The notes under the pieces: model-generated | The model's database searches: none | Seen by the model: the letters and a program-made list of their open reading frames with translations, nothing else | Told to the model about the DNA's origin: nothing | In this document: positions 41,861-55,000 of the stretch, piece after piece | Layout of the letters: each line of letters starts with the position of its first letter | Numbering within the stretch: position 1 is the first letter of the stretch | DNA from: Hirudinaria manillensis | Lineage: Eukaryota > Annelida > Clitellata > Hirudinida > Hirudinidae | DNA length: 64,000 bases | Assembly (NCBI GenBank): GCA_034509925.1 | Contig: CM067529.1 | Span: 6,673,501-6,737,500, forward strand | Direction: 5' to 3' | Program-made: the position numbers and the translations under genes

Positions 41861-42140
41861 GGCACCATTAATCGCGGATCGATCGTATCCAACCCGCCAT
41901 AACTATTAAATGACGAACTATAAATATGTATAAAATATTTATTTACAAAAATCGTTCATTAATTTCCTCTTTCGACTTCCTGCTCCTCTATCTCTGGCGT
42001 TCCCAAACCATTTGCGGAGCCCATTCTCCAAATCTCGGATGGTGGAGGTTGATGTGTTTGGATTCTTCTTCACTACACCTGATTAAGATAAGTAGCATAT
42101 GGTTCAAAGCTATAAAATGTATGACATTAAGGCCACCTGA

Positions 42141-43681
42141 CTAACCAAATACAACTTTCATCATCTCAGATTGTCCAAAGGCTTTTTTGCCACACTGCCC
42201 TGTGAGGTTAAATGATCGAGCCATATCCTCAGTCAATAGCTGCTTCAATAACCTTTTCATCGTTGTATCCAGGTCATAACTTCCGTATAAGCATAAAGCA
42301 GAAATCTGAATAAAAAATAAAAAATTATTAAACAAATATTAAGATGTTACCTTTACACTAACCAATTGAGATTTTATAGCAGGATCCTTCAAAAGGTCCT
42401 CAAAGACTAAAAATTCATAGTCATCTCGAACTGGGAGATGCACTCCTTCTGGAATATCTGGATTTTCAATCACGTTGCCTTGGTTTTGACTCTTGATGAA
42501 CATGAAGTTAATCATTTTTTTCATACTTTCTTGATTTGAAATAATATCCTTCACAGCCTTTTCCAAATCTATTTTAGGAATATATCAATAATGAATGTGA
42601 ATTTGTTCAATAACATTATTGCTTAACTCACCAAAGGTCCTTGAAACTGTTAGTGCTGACTGATGAGGTGATGGAGAATGAAACGGCATTGACGTGTGAT
42701 ATGAGTGAGTTGGTGATGAGGAATGAAATGGCATGGACATTTGATATGAGTGAAATGACGAAGATGGAGGTGAATAAGGAACCTGTGACTGATGCAAATG
42801 AGCTAATGGGGATCGCTGTGACTGGTGAAGTTGAAGTGATTTTGATGAAGGTGGCACTGGCTTATTCACTTGTCTTTTTTGGTTATCATTTGGTTCTCTG
42901 TGCAATTTTATTAACCAGTTAATACAGTATGTTTAAGATAACTTAAGACAACAAATTAGGTCTATAATCTCTAATTAACAAATAGGGAAATCTAAAACGA
43001 ATTCAAGACATGTTCAATTAGAAATACCCTATCTTTGACAAAAGGCATTTGTCATCACTATTTGAATATGCTAATTTCCTTGTTGTTCTGTAAACAAAAT
43101 AGTTTAAAATTGAAATTGTGTATTCAACAACTTTAAGTTGCCCTATTACATGTGCCATGCTTACTTTTTTCTTCTTTTTTTGTCAATGGCATCATTTTCT
43201 GACTCAATGTTGGATGTGTCTTTAGCCAATCTTGACTTTCTTCTGGCTTCAGTGACATCATCTGAATTGGAGATAGCATGCATTTACAAACTTGATTTTT
43301 CAAAGAAATATAATTTAAAAAGATCACAATTATTTCTTACCGGCAAATCCAAGTATCCTTGCTTGATATTTTGGCCAGTCTTCTTTTGGCTCCATACTCA
43401 TATCCTTAGCTTTAGAAACATTCCTTATGGAAGTAGGTGGCCAAAAACAATCAACTAGGGTTTTATCTTTCATTGTTTTGAAAATGCACAGACCATGTTT
43501 CTTCATCAAACTCCTGATATGACTCTTCAATCCACTCCACTGTATCACCAAAGCCATTGTGTAAACTTGAGCATGGAGGAGCGTTAACAAAAGTAACAGT
43601 CCTGTATGAATCCATTATTTTAGACACTCGCTTCGCTAATTTACGCCTTTCGGTGCGTGTTGACCAAAATGACATACTCAT
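42141..43681 (-). CDS. DUF4806-type protein, probably frameshifted
   Basis: A protein of the DUF4806 type found in scattered invertebrates and often multicopy. The start region 43615-43681 offers MSMSFW or MDSYRTVTF. The conserved N-terminal block reads LVDCFWPPTSIRN, then WPKYQARILGF, spliced in phase to DDVTEARRKSRLAKDTSN (about 43150-43265). A His/Ser/Pro-rich linker with PFHS repeats follows (about 42630-42900). The C-terminal domain reads ISNQESMKKMINFMF, LPVRDDYEFLVFEDLL, CLYGSYDLDTTMKRLLKQLL, then ARSFNLTGQCGKKAFGQSEM, with TAG at 42141-42143. TG.. GKKAF is the hallmark. The first exon (EETWSVHFQ) and the next segment (DKTLVDCFWPP) overlap in different frames with no plausible intron, so one frameshift near 43480 is likely, or an assembly error. 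Function unknown. Confidence 0.65.
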
Positions 43682-43843
43682 CCTAAAGAGGTGATGCAGG
43701 AGAAACCTTAGCTTGAAAGTTTTCAATGAACTATCAAATTAAATATAGTAACTCACTATCTTGAAGTTCGATCAGCAAAGTGTTAACAGTGACACAAATC
43801 TCAGTCTCTTCCTAACAGATGCAAATGTACCAAGAGACAAAGA

Positions 43844-44290
43844 CTCTGCCCTTATAAATACCCGCGCCTCATCACGCTCCGCCCATTTTACGCCTTTATG
43901 GAAATTCGCTCTAAATATATTTAATTATAGCTCCAAACATTTAGTGAGCACATTCACATTAAATAACATCGTCTGCACCAATGACTTATTTAGTATGAAT
44001 TTCCAATCTAAATAACATCAATAGCCAGTTTAACTAATGCAGTCAAGCCGAGCAACCCGCCCTCTGCCCTTTCTTAAGAGTACGGCTTTAGAAAGACAGC
44101 ACTCCACCAGGCTCCGCCCAATTGTTTAGCCGTTAATTCGTGAAAACTCACTTTAAATAGCTCCAAACGTTATTTATTGAGCACATTCACGTTAAATAAT
44201 ATCCTCTGTACGAACGACTATTTTAGCGAGAATTTTCAAACTAAATAACACCAGAATTGTTTAGCTGATGGCGGGCAAAACGGGCAACCC
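43844..44290 (+). repeat. two tandem copies of a ~220-235-bp unit
   Basis: Copy 1 (about 43844-44061) and copy 2 (about 44062-44290) share ctctgccctt, gctccgccca (43876 and 44111), ttaaatag-like and agctccaaac(a/g)tt, gagcacattcac(a/g)ttaaataa, and ctaaataacatc/ctaaataacacc. Indels make the spacing vary from 218 to 235 bp. They lie just upstream of the DUF4806-type gene. Confidence 0.72.
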
Positions 44291-44332
44291 GCATTCAGCC
44301 CTCGCGGGCCCCTCCGGGATATGTTTGCTGGG

Positions 44333-46063
44333 AAGCTTCAAGAAAGTTATTTTATCTTTAACAACAATTCTAATCATGGGAACTTTGCTTGTATGAATTT
44401 CTCACGACATGCTATCGTCACTATTGACCATACAGTTATAACAATATTATTTTACAATAAACGAAAATCTATGCTATAACTAGTCTAAGGTTGCGAATGT
44501 TTTATGTTATAATAAATCTACGTTATGGTTATATTGTATTTTATATGATGTAACAGCATTTTATACGTCATCATATGTAATAATGCAGTTATTATTAAAA
44601 AAATATGTAATGTTTGTTGACATGAGTATCCATACCAAATGGGGAGGGAGGATGTACGGTCAAGCGTTCCATTCTAAAAAAATTCTCATTCGATGACAGT
44701 TTTTGGGTTTTCGTTTGTTTAAAACATTATTTTTTATTATGAGGATTTTCATAAAAAATTTCTCTCCACGAACAGTGTCACTATTAGTTCCACTAAATAT
44801 GATGACAGAACGAATTTTAAAAAATTTAAAAAAACCGTCCAGTGCTCTCTTCTCATTGGCTTAAAGAGCATATTTGGCGCCTAGTAAAATGCCAAAATTT
44901 GCTCTCCTGACCCCAGCTGCCCTTCTCGGTGTCTGTTAGCATCCGGCAGCATCTTTTGCAATTGGAAATATCAGTGCACAGTTTTCCCCATCAGTGTCAG
45001 TGGCGTAAAAGTCTCCAAAATCAAGCACTTTTGACTGAAGACGTGCTGGACATCCAAATATTCACTCCTAAGAAGAGTTTGTGTGGAAATGTTCAAATCG
45101 TTTAACCCGTTGACATCACGACTATGATCCAGTCAATAGCTGTGCTGCAGACTGCAAAACATCACGCAAATGATACAACAACATTAAAAACAGATTTAAA
45201 AACTGTCGATACAAAAATTATCATCTATCACATTAATACCAATCTAGCTCGTTAATTTCGAAATGCAAAAGTGCTATAGTACAGTGTTTCGGAGAAAAAG
45301 TGTACAAATCCTACGTAACTTTAACGATTTTTTTCTCATCAATAGTTGGAGAGGGGTCGAAGAGGAAATTTGATATGAAGTGAAATGCGGCTTCGTCACA
45401 AAAGTGAAGTGTGGCACAAAATTATTATTTTAACCCCTCTGATCTCGTGAATTTTTGGCTATTCCGAAAATAACATAAAAATTTTCGATCGTCGATGAGC
45501 GAAAAGAATAGTCTTTCCTTGTTTTGTGATCTGAGGAAACCAGTTAACCAAAAGAACAGCTCATATCACTTATAAGGCGATACTATTAAATGTAAGAAAA
45601 TATAAATATCACTAAAGACACAAAAAATTGTTTCTTCCGACGTATTTCCAAATTTAGAAAATGTAAATATATGTCTCAGTAAAAATGAAAAAAATTCAAA
45701 CAAATGCATGCATAAACTTTCTACTTAAAAGTTTTTTAGATTTCTTAAAAGTAAATGCCTTTAAAATTTATTAAAATAAAAATTGGATTATTACTCTTCT
45801 CGACAAAGATTATATTAGATTTGCTGCAGTACCTATAAACAATGCGCTTCGACTCTCCAATTAATTTTGGAGTAGATGGCGAATTCGGTGATGGTGATAG
45901 ATGGCTCACAATCGTCGAAAAATGGTCTCATATGTCTTCAGTGCCTTTGCCATTGTTATATCATCCCTACATTATATTTTACAATAGTCGTACCTAGATC
46001 GGTGTTAATTCACTTATTGTTTTGCACTTGCGCATTTTTAAAATCTTTCCAGAAACAGAAAAA
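44333..46063. promoter_or_regulatory. MED1 upstream region
   Basis: 1.7 kb before the proposed MED1 start codon. A short patch at about 44850-44960 contains an inverted CCAAT (attggc, 44855-44860) and an E2F-like tttggcgc (44873-44880), which could be promoter elements. The ATG at 46064 is preceded by a possible acceptor (ctttccag), so a 5' noncoding exon may lie around 44900-45950. No other gene recognised. Confidence 0.35.
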
Positions 46064-49000
46064 ATGCAGCTGGATTGTCTTATGGAAAAGCTTAGAAGCA
46101 AAAACAGACGTCAGAAGACTGCCATTGAAGCTATAAAAATCTTTCACACTGTTTCTAATGTATGAAAACTTAGAAATAGTGCGTTGTGACAAATGACTGT
46201 ATTTATGTGATTTTATTTAAATTCAGGACAGGAAAAGTGGATTTGATCTTAACTTGTTACATTCTCAATTAAACAGTCTCAGGTGTTCAATAAATGGTAT
46301 GTTTTAATCTTTCTTAAGCTTAACAGACCTTGATTTAGCAAATTCATTGGCTTTTAATCGTATTAAATCTTGTTTGAATTTTGCCCTTTACCACTATTTG
46401 TGAAATAGTTGAAAAGGCATCATATACAGTGGATAGGCTGGAAGCTGTGTCCATGGAATGTGGAATAAAGTTCAATTCTGATGTTGCCAGGGGAGAAGCC
46501 ACATTTTTCAGTGACATTTTCAGCTTTAGGTTGATTTACATTCTTGTATATTACATACACTGCTATTTCTGTTAACAAATGTGTTTTTTGCTCAAATCAA
46601 ACAGATTTAGCATGAATGAGCATGGCAGTATCAGTGATGTATTGATTACAATGAATTCAGAATCGAAGGCATGTCTCTTCAATGCAAGTTTCAATTAATG
46701 CAGATGTCATAACTCTTTTTATCAAATTATCAGAGTTGTCCAGAACTTCTGAAGGCTCTGAAAGTTGGTAATTATGGTGAACTGAAGCAGCACTTGGATG
46801 GATTAAATTCAATCAATGATATCTCTCCTGATAAGTGAGTTGCTGTATTTGCTAAAGTTTCTTCTATTTCTGTTATGAGAAAGTCTCGGATCAAAAGTGT
46901 TCACCAGTCCCTCAAAATGTATAATTGTCCACAAAATCAAATATTTATTGTATAATATTTAGCCTCATATTGTTATGCACATTTACAAAATTATGTTACT
47001 GGGTACAGAATATTGCCATAATGCTCTACATGGTTTTAATAATAAGTGTTGTGATATACCATGTTATTACAAAATACAAAATAGTAACTAATTAGAGAAT
47101 TCTAACGTTATAGAAAAGTTAAAGGCAAAATTGTCATGGCTCTCCAGTCTTTAGAATCTGATCTTAACTCACTCTCCATGTACCAAAAGTAAGTTATTTC
47201 TCAAAAATAGATCAGCAATCTTAATTTTAATCCTTTGCACTGTTGATTAATGTTTCAAAATTTTGTGGGTGTCTTTACACCCGGATTAGTTAATTACATG
47301 GATGTAGCTAAAAAAGTAAGCAATATTGATGGGCAATTTACTGACTATTTCACAGATTAGATATCAGATACCAATAAAATTGGTAGATGCCTATCTAATG
47401 CTAATTATAGCTTTTTGAGTCATTGTTTTGTATAAGGTGTTTCCAAAATCTTGTAATGTAATCTTGTAATCTCCAAAAATTTATTTTGGTGGTTCCTTAA
47501 TAAGGGTGCTTTATAAAGCATTATTTAATTTAATTTTTGACTTTCATTTCTGTAACCTTGAATGGTTATCTAGTACGATATTGTAAATGCATTTCTTGTA
47601 AATGCTGTTAATAATATCTGATGTAATTTAGTATTATTCTATTAAAATATTTTTATATGTAGTTGTTAAAATGAAATAATTTACAACGAATTAATTAAGT
47701 TTTAAAATTGATTGTCTAGTAGCATCACAAGCATACAAAGCTACGTGCACAGATCACCTCTTGGAATATTAGTGCCAAGAATTGGCGGTTAGAAGTTTTT
47801 CTTTGAGAAAGAAATTAAAATTTCTTCACCTGGTTTATTAAAGTTGAACCATGTTCACCTTGAAATAATGTTATCGTTTTTATGTGAATTTTTTTCTGTT
47901 GTTAGGCCTCCCAATGAAGCTCATCTACTTTGTTGGACCATATGATCTTTTGAACAAAAATGACAAGACCTTGATACCCATGACATTAGAAGGTTTTTAT
48001 CCAATGTTAAAGCATATTGAAATAATTAGATAGCACTTTCTATTAAGCTGAACCATGTATTTAAAGCAATAATAGAGGGAGATGTGGGTTACAGTCTTGT
48101 GGTTGGATTAGAAAAGTCTTTGGTCAACAATAGAATCCAGACATCAAATCTCATGCTTAATAATAGTTCTTCAGATGGCAAAAAGTGAGTACTCTATATT
48201 TTTGGATTTGTGATTTCAAATGGTGGCATCCACAGTCTATCTTTATCTCTATTCTTTAATTTTAATCAATAAGCATCTTCCATGTCTAACCCTTTGTTTT
48301 GGGGCAACTGATCTAAAAGGATCAAAATCAATGCTTTATATGTGATGTTTTGAAGAAACACTTCTTAACCAGCTTACCAGCCAATAACATGTGAAAAACA
48401 AAAGCCTCAATTCAACGAAGGAGGTGTCACTACTGATCAAGTTGCAGCACACAATCTTGCTAAAAACATGAAAAGATAATATATGTGACACAATTTTAAA
48501 CCATCTATGGCTGGCATCAACAGTTCAGTTTGGATGAATGTTTAGAATTCCTGCACTTGCAGAGTAGCCAAACGAGTAGCCAACTATTAATGGATAGTCT
48601 CTATCTCTGATGGTGGCTCTGCGCAAATGGTCAGCATGCAAATGGATGGTTGCATTCTTGCTTATGATGGTATTGAATAGTTCTAAAGTTTGCAGCCCAA
48701 CTTGTACTGCCACAAGAGCTCTCAGGAAGGAGCTCTATATAAATTTAAAAGCACCTATGTTTTTGCCTATGGCAAGTGGTCTATAAAAGTAATGGCAACA
48801 GTCATTATATGTCACTTTCACAACCCTCCACTCAACAGAGTGCTTTCAGTTTGTGGCACAACTTTGGGGTTCAAGAAAAATTGCAGAAACATTTATTATC
48901 TAGGGAAGATACAATCTTGTATTTAATTGCATTGCAGCTGGCAGAGGGTTTTTTATGAATGTATTGATTGAACAAAACAGACATTTTTATTATTGCACCA

Positions 49001-52000
49001 ATAGTATTTATGAATGAAAATAAATTTGATAAAATTCTTGATCCATCAAATTATATTAAAGCAGGCAAGCATATTTCAGTTGGAATATTTGTATTATGCT
49101 TTATAGCAGAAGCTATGTTAATGTAATTGTATGGCTTACTTTTTATGGGATTTAAATTAGATATCCTCATTCTAATTTTTCATTCCACCAAATTGGAGCA
49201 TTATTTACTTTTAGTTATAAAATAAATGTTCTAAATTATCAAAATCAGTTTTGAACATTTTAAATAAGTTATTGAAAATGCTACTGCTTTCGATTGGCGG
49301 TTTTGTGAAATTCAATATTTTTGAAGGAACTTTAGGGACTAACTCAAAAAGTTGCTAAGCAGTGCATGCTTTAGATTAATTTTGGTTTATAGCAGTTTTA
49401 ACTGAATTCAATGCCTTAAAGACCAACTGAATGACTAGTTTTATAATGGTTTTTACCTTAGAATATCCTGAACGTCTATGCAGTTGAATGTTTGTCGAAT
49501 GTCAAGTTAATATTCATTCTTCTACATTCTGTCATTCATTCATCTACATTGTGTGCTTGATTTTCATTAGAATTTCAATATTTCAGCCTACCAATATTTG
49601 CACCCTTGAACAACTCAAACAGTTGCTTGTTGCCCGTCCAATTTGTTGTTAGTTTAAAGGAACCACTTGTTTTATCCTGGACTGTGATCAACAAGATACA
49701 AAATGTTACAGGTCACTTTAGTTGGCTATTCCATGTTTGAAAGATTTGAATTTATAATTATAAATTATAAATGACTTTTACAAAGTATTTCTAAAATAAA
49801 CAGGTATAAAAATGGCAGAAGTTTCATTTTTGAAACCAGTGGTCTCACTTTTAGTCAGTCAATTAAACAATGCTAAGACAAATTTTCAAAACCAGACAGG
49901 AGATGGTACAGCATTAGTTGTTAGTACAAAAGTTATTTTACTTCTGTTATTATTTGCATTAATTGCTCTGCTAATACTTTAGGTAAATAACTTTGGACAT
50001 GACTTAGAATGTTCATAAAAGCTACATAATTGATTGACAGTGGCTTTTTTTTTAGCTAAGAATCTCATTTTATTTCTGCAGAGTTTGACCAAATTGATTT
50101 GGTATGCATCTGTGAATCGCCATTGCAGAGCATCCATTTGATAATTAATATAATTTGATATTTGATAATTAAAATTCAAAATAATGATTTGGATTATTAA
50201 CAATTAGGTAATGCCAAGCAAAGGAACATTCCTGTGTTTCCCCAATCCCATCAACAGCAATTTAATGGGTTGCTTGGTAGACAAGATTGCGTTCACTCAT
50301 CCGACGCATCTTCCAACCATTGTTGCTCAACTTCGACAACAGATTCTATTCAATACCCTCATAAGCAGCTGCATCAAGTCAATGGCCATTCTAAGCCCTC
50401 TCAGTTAGCCTAAGAGTTTTTATTTAACAACTTTTCTGAGCATGCCTTTTTATTCAGAAAAGAGCAAGCCATGATGACATTCTGGAATGGTTCAGAAGTG
50501 ATCTTAGAATTGCATCTTGTTGATAAATTAGATAGATAAAAATGGACTTTTTTGTTAAACAATTTTATTCCAATTTATTTTAGCTAAAAGAAGCACTAAA
50601 TTATTAAATGACACTTTAATGATGGTTATTTCAAGACATGAAGGAGTTTACTAGCAGAGAAATACAGTTTGAAGTTGCTCCTTTGTCTCTCCAGCTTATT
50701 ACTGCCACCTTCCAGCATCCCCTAAAAGAGTCTCTTCTCACAAGTTTGTTTATCAGTCTAATTGCTTTAATTTTCTTTCACTGATCCAAATCAGCAACTT
50801 GACCTTGCCAGGTAATCTAACCCATGTTTTGTGTAGATCCCAAAAATTACAAAATTTTTGAAACTTCAATTTTTAGTACCTAGAAAGCCCTAATAAATTC
50901 AAAAGAGATTCTAATGTTTGATATAAATGAATTTAGTTAAAGCATTTGATCAAGGGATCAAATGGAGTATTGGTCATCTTTTTGATCCAGATATTCAAGG
51001 GAGCAAGCCCAACAAGGGGTCATTCAACCATTTGATGTATTGCTGTAGTTTTAATAATATTGCAAATAAAGGGTGGTAAAAGTTACCTTGATAGCAGATG
51101 GTAACAGATGAATGGCATTGGCTCAGGAGTTGTGGAAACTCTGGACAGGCATGTTGCTGCACTTGCTGAAAGAAATTCAACAGTTTAAAATTTAGAGTTA
51201 CATCAGCACATGCCAGAAGAAGATTAGTGGAAATGTTTCTTGAGACTAGTTCCCACACACACTTCAACATTCTTGGAATCCTGTTGAGGAGCCTGAAGAC
51301 TCGATTTGTTTTTTTCTGAGAATGTGGGGAATAATGAAGATTACAAATTCAGTCAGGAAAAATATCGATAGGATATTGTTACCTACAGAAAGGCTAGGAA
51401 GAGATTAAAGCAACAATATAACAAATGTTTTAAAAGATGGCAAATCTGACATTGGTTGTTGCAGGAAGGCATCACTTATATGACTCATTTGTCCAAATCC
51501 CAAGAAATGCTCAATGAGGCAAAAACTGAAAATTTCAAAATAGGATAAAAGATCTATAGATTTGAAATAAATTTGGAGCCTCCGGTTGCTATATCTATTT
51601 TGTTTGCAGAGTTAAGGTTAAAAAAGAAGCAAAATATCTAAATTCTGGTATTAGCATTAATAACTTTGATCCCAAATAGGTACTAAAAAGGTCCTAAATA
51701 TATTTATCCAAGTTCCACTATGAACCATGCAACCATATCATTACATGATTACATATATTTTGAACTAAGGAAGCATTGATAACATATATGGGAATCAAAT
51801 GGCCCTCAGTAAATTATAATTTTCCATTGTTAGTGATGTTGGAGCTCAATGATTCCATTAGTGTAACTTGCAAGATGACTGGTGAACATGTCGACCTGGT
51901 GGTGTCAAATGATTATGTCACAAAAGTCACTCAAAGGTGATTTTGTTTTGTATCTACTAAATTTATGTTTGTGACAGATTGCTAGAATCTTTTGAATCTT

Positions 52001-55000
52001 TTAAATCTAATTAATTTGTAATAGATTTTTCTTTTGGTTAATTAATACTAGTTTCAATTAAATTTACAAAGGAAGATTTTGATTCATTTTATTAAATTGT
52101 TATTGAACTGCTATTGACCACTAGCTTGGGAATATGCAAAGAATATGAATATATAAACAGTAATAATGGCAATAATAATAATGAGAATAATAACATTGCA
52201 TAAATAATTATTTTGAATGAATATGTCTATTCTTTTCTGATCTTAATTCATTTAGTGAACATTCGGTCTTAATAATTTCTTGCAGGTGTTTGTCTCTGCC
52301 TGTCGTGATCCGCTCGATATTCAAGAGGAGTCCTTCTCTGAAGAACAGACCGAGGGACATGTCTGGCCTCCCTCCACTCATTCATCTGTCCAGACAGACC
52401 AGTTGTCTCCTTCCATCTACTGATGCATCTATCATTAGTAAGAAGTACGTTGCCTCGAAATCTCTAGACTCTATTGCAGAGTGCCAGCAAACGGAGGAGA
52501 GGTCTTCCATCAAAATATCCGTTCCAAAATTGCTTGCTAATTTCTCAATTCCTCCCAGAATGCCGATCGAAGATGGAGTGGTTAAGGTAGAACAAAATGT
52601 CAATCAGGAGAATGAACTGATTGGTTCAAATATCATGATGCAACACAACCTAACGGGTCCTTCTTCTCTCCATTTGTCGGTCCTTCAGATGCAAGAAGCA
52701 AGGGCAAAGAAAGAAATGTTATCTAAATCTAGTGAAAGTGACATTGAAATTATTGAAAAGCCTTCTGCAATTCCTGATTCTTCTGCTGCTGGAAGGCAAC
52801 AATTGATGCACCAAATTCATAAAGTAGACAAGGTTTCTAGCAATCCAATGTTGGCCAGTCTGCTTGACCACTCCTCAAGTTCTTCAAACTTGAACTCTAA
52901 CAACAACCAGAATATGATGGGTGTCAATATGAATCTCAACTCAAGCAACAAGCATAGAAAGCGTACCGCAAATGACTGGGGTCCTGGCAACATTGGGGCA
53001 AGAAACTCAAAAAAGACTAAAACAACTCCAAATATTTTGTCCGATGAATATTTTGGTCATCACTTTCCGCAGATGCAGCAGCATCAACTCCTGTCTAGAA
53101 ACCCGATGCCTGAAAGTGCAGTGGGTGTCAAAATAAACACCAACTGTCAGACGTTAAAAATGTCTGAAACTGAAAGATCCTTGGCTGTCATGGCCAGGCA
53201 AATGTCTGATCCAACATCATTTCAGAATTTTGCTGCCTGGCAAAACTCTACTAGTAATGCAAATGTAGGAGGCCTAAATTCTACCATTCCCACAAGGCAA
53301 CAGTCTGTTGGCACTGGCGCATTTTATGACAAAGACGGCATGTTTCCTCCAAATCATCAGAGCAGAATGATAACCAAAGACCACTTTAAAAGCGGTTCTA
53401 TGGACATTCACAATACTAATTCTTGTGGCAGTAGTAAATTTTTGTCTACCGATGCCGATTGGGAGGTGAAAATAGAGCCGTCTGTGAGCGAATCTTTAAA
53501 TGCCGGAGTTGCGGCCAAATCATCTTCAGCCATTGAAAAACAGCCTCCCATTAAGATGCGGTTTGACAAAAGATCTTTTGCCTCTGCATCGTCAAACAAC
53601 AATGAAGTCGGTCGACCGAACAATAGAGATTCTGGCATCGCTTCCTCCCCTCTGAGCTCGGGATCGTCCGACATGAAACGACAGATGAGCAGCAGTCTCA
53701 CCGATCTGCTTTCTGACGACAACAATCATTCCAATTCTGCAGACTCGGAGGTGGGAATTCTCACTTCTGGAAGAGACTCGATCGGCTCCGCTTCTGACAT
53801 AACCCTGGGCTCGAATGCTTCGAGATGTTCCTCTTCTCCGAGGCTTCCGATCAAGAGAGTCGGTGACATGAAAGACTCGTCTGACCCGAGAGGAGGCACG
53901 TCGAATCCTAACGCGGGACTCATGGGGGGCCAACATCCACCTCTAAAGAAATCTAAACCTGCAAACTTGGCCAAGAATTCAGAGGAGAAAAAGGTTAAGC
54001 GTGCTTATTCTTGTGCAGCTTCACTAGATGAAGCAGCTAAGCAAAAGCTATCCAAAAAACAAAGAATTTACGAGTTTGATGACGACGAGTGCATAGTCAC
54101 TGCATCCACGTCACCGATCGCTTCTCAAGTGCCTTCCGGGACGCCGACAGTTAAAATAACTAATGCAGGCGGTAAATTCAAATTACAAAATTCTCTCAAA
54201 AGCAAGCAGATGGCAGTTGGACTCGGAGGAATGGCAGCGGGACGACAGGGTCAACTGTCTGCCATGATAGCGAGTCAAAAAACTCCCAAGCCCTTCGGTT
54301 CTCATCATGTGCCGGGACATCATCCGAGACTGAACAAGACCGCCGTACGTCCAAAATCCATCGACTCTAAGGTTACAGTCGGATCGGATTCTAAAGGACT
54401 TTCTAGAACTCCCTCGCAAACGTTTGTTCAAAATTCTCAATCCCCCATTACAATAGCCAGTACTTCACTGTTTCAAATGCCCTCCCCAGTCACTCAATCA
54501 CAGTACCAACAAACTAAATTTAAACCTCCTCAATGCACAATGCCGATGAGTTTCTCGTCTGCCAATGCCAACAATGCACCTTTGACAGTCATGACGTCCA
54601 AATTCAATTCCTCGGCTTCATCGAGGTCATCCAATGCTGCCGTGGCAACCAATGTTAAGTCAAAGTCTCCATCCGCATCTGGTGAACTGAAACAAGGAGC
54701 TTCTAAGAAAGCACTCAATTCAGTCATCGACACATTGAAGAAAAAACAAGCCAACGGTGCTGATGGATCGAGAGCTCTAGATGGCCCGGTGGCTCAGAAA
54801 GAAATTTACGATGCCATCCGCTTGGAAATCATTCGCGAGGGCAACAAACCGAGCACTCCGACTAGAGATCAGCTCGTAGCATCGTCTTCCAAACTTAATA
54901 ACCAAAAAAAGATGAATCCAGATAATTCTTCACTTCAGGCAAGGAATGCCAGTGTATATCAAACACTTCCTAAAAATCAAATTAAGACAGTTCCCTCCAA

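Larger units (their letters stand above)
41696..44332 (-). mobile_element. candidate TIR element carrying a DUF4806-type gene
   Basis: The left end 41696 reads cccagcctacatacacgggg. The right end 44332, read on the minus strand, is cccagcaaacatatcccgga. They share CCCAGC, ACATA and following C/G positions in the same register. Both ends lie in GC-rich patches with subterminal tandem repeats (33 bp on the left, ~220-235 bp on the right) that stand out from the AT-rich surroundings. The DUF4806-type gene lies between them. A clear target-site duplication was not seen and no transposase is present, so this is a hypothesis of a non-autonomous or gene-carrying DNA element. Confidence 0.35.
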
